64,000 nucleotides of DNA, taken from Pelobates cultripes. Lineage: Eukaryota; Chordata; Amphibia; Anura; Pelobatidae. Made by a program: the position numbers and the translations under genes. Position 1 is the first letter of the stretch. Every line of letters starts with the position of its first letter. The notes beneath the pieces were generated by a model, which saw only the letters and a list, made by a program, of their open reading frames with translations, did not search any database and was not told where the DNA came from. The DNA lies in the NCBI GenBank assembly GCA_933207985.1, contig OW240920.1:126976180-127040179 (forward strand), in the 5' to 3' direction. This document shows positions 44,049 to 64,000 of the stretch, one piece after another.

Positions 44049-45411
44049 GTATGTTTTTTTTATTTTTTTATTTTTGTTTTTTTTTATCTTATTTCTGGTT
44101 TTCCCCGGGCTAGTTTTTAAGCCCAGGATTATGAAATCCCTGTAAATTATTCTCTTGTTGGTTCCTTGTTTAATCATTTCCCTATTTCCCTCTCAACGTT
44201 GATGTGTATATAGATAAAAATAAAACCTCCCACACAGTCCGCGTTGTTAGCGCCCATCAGGGCTGCGTGTTTTATGGAGGCGGGGTCCGTGTATTCTGCT
44301 CAGGGAAACCCAGATTCCCATGTGAGTAATGGGCCAGATAAAGGCATGCTGTTGTATGCAAAATGACTCTCGAGATCAGAACTGTGTGGGAGTGTGTGTT
44401 TATTGTTATGTAAATAACATACCCAAAGGGAACTTTATTATTTTTATAGTACCAACATAGTCAGCAGCGCTGTTTTAATGGGAATAATAAATTTCTTTAT
44501 TTTTAAATTCCAAGTTAAATAACAGAGTTAATGTCGGGAGCGCCCAAATGCAAACACATCTTACACTGCTAACACTCCTATCACCCTGAGCAGTAACAGA
44601 GAGTGGGCACAGAATATTTAGCAAATATTTTTAACTCCAGGTGGCCAGTGCAGCTTTTCAGTATATGTGGAATGACTTATCCAGACTATGATGTTAGCTG
44701 TGTGTCTGTGGTTTGCTTTTAATATTTTTGGCCTTGAAGGAGGGTGTGAATCTTGATTAATCCCTGGTGGTTCGGATGTGGAACTTGCAGTCTGCACCTT
44801 CCAAGAGTGCATTCCCTTCTGCATCTCACTCCAGTGTGGCACTTTACCCGTCATTTAGAGCGCTGCCATGGTAACACGCAACAACATGCTGAATTGCAGA
44901 TCATAAGTGAAAGTTCCCTGTGGTTTTTCCCAAAGGAGGTGCAGACCATAGGCTTCCCCGTACTTTGGGCGCTGGGGCACTCTGGGCCGGCTAGGTAGAT
45001 CCGCTGATCTCTATATCCGACCCATTTTGCTCTGACAGCCTGGCGTGCTATGTGAAGGCACATGTGCAATAGGTTGCCTACCCCCGGTGTGATGATATAG
45101 ACTGGGGTGAATTACATGTCTAACCTTTTTTTTGTAGAGCAGTGGTCCCCTGTCTGTTTTGATTCCTGTTACACTTCAATGAGAGAAATAGTTCCCCAAA
45201 AAACTCATGCTTTTTTTAATATTTATTTATTTATTTATTTATTGATTACCTTCATCAGTAGCGTATTAATGTCACATTTACTTGAAACAGTACTACTAGA
45301 GAGATATATACGTACTTGTACCTACATTTTCTTATAAGTTTTAATTCATTGCCAGATGGGAATCAGAATTTTAATGTTGGCACATATTAAAAATACATTT
45401 TAAGTTTTCCT

Positions 45412-45700
45412 ATTAAAAAACACTCTGGGCACTATAACAACTTAATCAAAATAAAGTTGTTATGGTGCCAGGAGGTCCCTGGATGCTTTCTTATTTGAAG
45501 GGGTTAAATCTTTCTCGAACAGTTTAACCCCAAAGGTTGTCTCCAGCACTGGATCTCCAATTCCCCCAGCAGCATCCAGCTTCTAAAATTGACTTTCAGG
45601 AAGTTCGGAGTGCCGCCGGACAGGCGTGCCGGCGATTGGCTAAGGTGGTCAGCTGATTCTCTAAGCCAATCAGTAGCTCCTCATTCCAAAAAAAAAAAAA
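45412..45700. mobile_element. T2-related MITE fragment
   Basis: CTCTGGGCACTATAACAACTTAATC is followed by its inverted copy AAGTTGTTATGGTGCCAG, the subterminal hairpin pattern of the T2 group; then GAAGTTCGGAGTGCCGCCGG. The ends are degraded. Confidence 0.5.
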
Positions 45701-46578
45701 AAAAAAGTACGTACCATCTTGATGAATTTATTTTTTATTTTTTTTTAACCATGTTTATAATGGCCGTTATTATTTCGCCATTATGGCTCCTGTGAAATTG
45801 AATCTGCAGGAACACGGTCCTGTCTGGGAACTCTATGACATTGTCTGAATCCTCTGCTTGTTTCATGCATTCCCCAAGAACACAAGCTCCATTGATCATC
45901 AGCTAGGTTAATGTTCCCTCCTAAGGGTTATGTTTAAATGTGATCCTATCTCCTGAATTTGGGGATTTTCTGTAGTTCTCGGCAAGGCAGTGGCCTGCAG
46001 TATCATGTGTTAACCTTACTTGGTCTAGTGAACATCATGTATCCTGGACACGTCATGTCCAGTACAATACATGATCTAAGGCCAAGTCCTGCCGTTACCT
46101 GTCACAGGTGTGCCTACCTAATTATACCCTCATCTAGAACCCATCATTGTTTTCAATATGTGTAGGCCCCAAAGTGTACAATCACATTTGCTGTTATTGT
46201 TGTTCTGCATCTATAACGGTTTGTGTGTGTTTTTTTTGTTTTGTTTTTGTCTTAATTAGGTTCCTTTTGAACTTTGAAAGTAAAGTTATTGTTTAAATTA
46301 AGTTGACTTCTTTAGCAGTCTCTGTTTTCTTATTGACATAGCTTCACTATCTGATTGTTAATTGACTTCCTGCGTAATTCTGTTAACTGAGCTCGGCCAA
46401 CATAAATCACTGGGAGCGAGATAACTGCTTGTGCTCTGGGTAAAATCCGAAAGAATGGCTATAAGATCAATTTTATATTTTGGTACTGTTCTACCAGTCG
46501 TGCACTGGGGAGAAAAAAATAAAGTTATCTCAGAGGATTCTGAGATAAATGGTGCATAACATGTTAATTTAAAATGAT

Positions 46579-47083
46579 TTAAAGGGACACTATAGTCACC
46601 AGAACAACTACAGCTTATTGTATTTGTTCTGGTGAGTATAATCATTCCCTTCAAAGAAAAGGCAGTGTTTACATTACATCCTAAATATGGCTACTAGAGG
46701 TGCTTCCTGGGGCAGTGTTGCACAGTGTGACTGACATTTAGTGTCTCCACCCTCTGCTTGCAGACACTGAACTTTCCTCATAGAGCTGCATCTGTGAGGA
46801 GATGTTGATTGGCCAGGGCTGTGTTTGGCATGTGCTGGCTCTGCCCTTGATCTGCCATCTTGACAACTCATCCAATGTTTTCGTATGAAAAAGCATTGTG
46901 ATTGGCTTCAAACAACACTTCTGATGTTGTCAGCCAAGCACGCAGATCAGGGGCAGAGCCAGAAGCAGCATACTGGAATAGAGGTAAGATTTTACTATAT
47001 TTGGGGGTAGAGGGGCTAGATGGTGTTTTTAACACTATAGTGTTGGGAATACATGTTTGTGTTCCTAACGCTATAGTGTTCCA
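46579..47083. mobile_element. T2-type MITE, CACCAGAACAACTACAGC subfamily
   Basis: TTAA-AGGGACACTATAGTCACC with the inverted GTATTTGTTCTGGTG hairpin at the left; the right end is CTAACGCTATAGTGTTCC. The same subfamily as 20,806-21,205 and, in reverse, 53,811-54,372. Confidence 0.7.
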
Positions 47084-47618
47084 TTACATAAACAATGTTA
47101 TTCTGCTTAAAACAAGACTGTGGCCGGAAGGTTATTCCATGCATCTACTAATCTATGATTACCAACATGTTTGTAACACGTTATGAGATATGGGCAGATA
47201 TAGAGGCTTCTGAGATAAATGGTGCATAACCTGTTAATCCAAGCCTACATAGCAAATGTTTTCCAGGTTATGAATGTGTGTGTGTGTGTGTGAATGTATA
47301 TTATAATTTTATATTTTTTTTCATACTCTTATTTAACCTGAATCACAGACCACATTATTCCCTTTTAATCTGACCACCGTTCTCTTGACAGGGGAAAGAA
47401 TGTACAAGTTTGATTGGACAATGGCCAGGTTTTTGTGAATAGATCATTCTGTGTGCACTGAGGCTTGGTAATCCAGTGGAATTATTTAGGCGTGGTTGAG
47501 GGCTCCTATCACAGGTACTCGATCTTGGCAAAATACTTTAACACAAACCTTCTCAAAATAGAGTTCTACAGGAACAGACTCTTAAAAGGGACACCCTTAA
47601 CGTAATGAATACAAACAT

Positions 47619-47621
<3 letters not shown>

Positions 47622-47662
<41 letters not shown>
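47622..47662. repeat. (TA)n microsatellite
   Basis: About 20 TA units without interruption. Confidence 0.97.
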
Positions 47663-47665
<3 letters not shown>

Positions 47666-48885
47666 GGCCCCCCCCTATTAAATATATAGGTTTTCTTACC
47701 TTAAATCCCTTGCGCGCCGGTCTCACAGTGGCGGCCAGTCCTACCCTGCACAGGTCATCATTACTGATGATCCCCACCAAATCAGTGCTTCTCCATAGGG
47801 AAGCATTGGAGTGCTAGGGCGCATGTGTGCCATTCGCCACTCTGCACCAATCAGCATTGGCTCATTGATCAGGCAACTTTGCAGAACTGCAACAGAAAGT
47901 ACTACTAGTGGCCTGTGGCCAGTCCCCTGGCATCATTCTGAGACAAGGCAGTCTTTACATTTACGCCTCATTACCTGGGTGCAGTGCTGCTATTTGGTTC
48001 CAGGTACTCAATTACAGGTATTTTTTCGGACAAGCTTTTCTTTAATTCGGCATACGGGTCGGGTACCCAATAATGCAAAATAGCATAGTCCAATTTTAAT
48101 TACCTGTCTTTATCTATGCGTTGGCCTAGCTAGGTGGGTAGCAAATATATAGATACAGGTTATTTATTTTATTTTACATACTGCCACAGTTCTGTATTTG
48201 AATCCATGCTTTCTGTAGAATGCTACAGGGAGATATCCACACCCCAGTGTATGCACGTACCTCCGCTTTGTAGACTTTCTTTAAAGAGGCAGAAGTGATC
48301 TTCGCATAAAATGGTTTTTAATCTATATGTTAGACTGTGAGGTTGATGGTTCAACGTATAGGTTTTATTTTGCATCCCAGACTGAAAATGGCCTCATCCA
48401 AGTGTTTTGTAGACAACCAGTCCTCCTGACTGCTTACCTGAAGTCTGCCAGGCCCTGCACTCCTTCTGCCAGAAAGTTTCAATTAAGTCTCTAAAGCTAA
48501 GCCATGCATCATCTGACTGAGCTCAGAAAGAAAGATTCTGGTTTTGGGTCTCGGGAAGTGGAGCCGGGGAGCAGTAGGGGTTTTGGTGCTTGGGGTGGTC
48601 TGTCAACAAGATTAATGTCACTTAGGATGACCGGATGAATTGAACTTGGCAGTAATAGAAACTGCAACCTCGAAACATAAATAGGTTCTACAATTGGTGC
48701 ACTGACCAATTGCATTATCTTGGCTATAGTTTCTGGGATAGGAATAATAGATTATGTGTAACTTTACAAACGGTGTATATCCTGAGCCTATATAGTTATT
48801 TATTAGTGTATTTTCTCGGTTTACATTCCTGTTAACAATACCATGCTCCCATTTACTAATTCCATTTCATTTGATTGACTTTCAG

Positions 48886-64000
<15,115 letters not shown>

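Larger units (their letters stand above)
36353..48885. other. Repeat-rich region between provirus and IRAK1, no exon recognised
   Basis: About 12.5 kb. Short reading frames on both strands match no HCFC1 first exons, no IRAK1 first exon and no TMEM187-like protein. Identifiable content is transposon-derived (listed separately): several T2-type MITEs, two hAT-type MITEs, a LINE tail and microsatellites. A modestly GC-rich, CpG-containing patch at about 44,230-44,300 is the only promoter-like spot. HCFC1 and IRAK1 promoters would be expected here but cannot be placed. Confidence 0.6.

Noticed and set aside
44230..44300. CpG-containing patch as the bidirectional HCFC1/IRAK1 promoter
   Set aside because: Short, only mildly GC-rich, and neither first exon can be found next to it.

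Overview
The window is vertebrate nuclear DNA, most likely from an anuran amphibian. It holds intron-rich genes with GT-AG splicing whose products are close to HCFC1 and IRAK1 but clearly not mammalian. Introns and intergenic DNA are full of short TTAA-flanked inverted-repeat elements of the T2/Kolobok type known from frogs, L2 and L1/Tx1-type LINEs, hAT-type MITEs and a decayed retrovirus. The frog assignment is inference; the species cannot be named from sequence alone. All coordinates, frames and splice phases below were worked out by reading the sequence.

Layout. Positions 1-3,900 carry the last four exons (+ strand) of a Rab7-like small GTPase; its first exon lies to the left of the window. 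Tail-to-tail with it, positions 8,169-28,605 carry 24 consecutive coding exons (- strand) of HCFC1, the host cell factor. All 24 exons join in phase, giving about 2,023 residues, and only the first two exons (about 118 residues by comparison with human) are absent. Positions 28,963-29,062 are a run of exactly 100 N. Beyond it lies a degenerate provirus (- strand, 29,063 to about 36,350) with integrase, RNase H, reverse transcriptase, protease, gag, a tRNA-Lys-type primer-binding site and one LTR. Its 3' end is lost in the gap. Positions 36,350-48,885 are repeat-rich and show no recognisable exon. Positions 48,886-63,523 carry seven exons (+ strand) of IRAK1: death domain, proline/serine-rich linker and the kinase domain up to just past the activation segment. 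The rest of IRAK1 lies right of the window.

How the genes work. The genes are housekeeping or signalling genes and do not form a pathway. The Rab7-like protein should act in late endosomal and lysosomal traffic. HCFC1 is a chromatin-associated transcriptional co-regulator processed by OGT at its HCF-PRO repeats. IRAK1 transmits Toll/IL-1 receptor signals through MyD88.

No wholly new system was found. The observations most worth following are: a hammerhead-ribozyme-like core between perfect 36-bp inverted repeats in an IRAK1 intron; an L2 insertion that supplies the intronic side of an HCFC1 5' splice site; an ORF1-only L1-type retroposon with matching target duplications; a Gln-to-Thr change in the Rab switch II motif; a changed HCF-PRO repeat and an expanded poly-Gln tract in HCFC1; and the missing 5' exons of HCFC1 and IRAK1 around an assembly gap.
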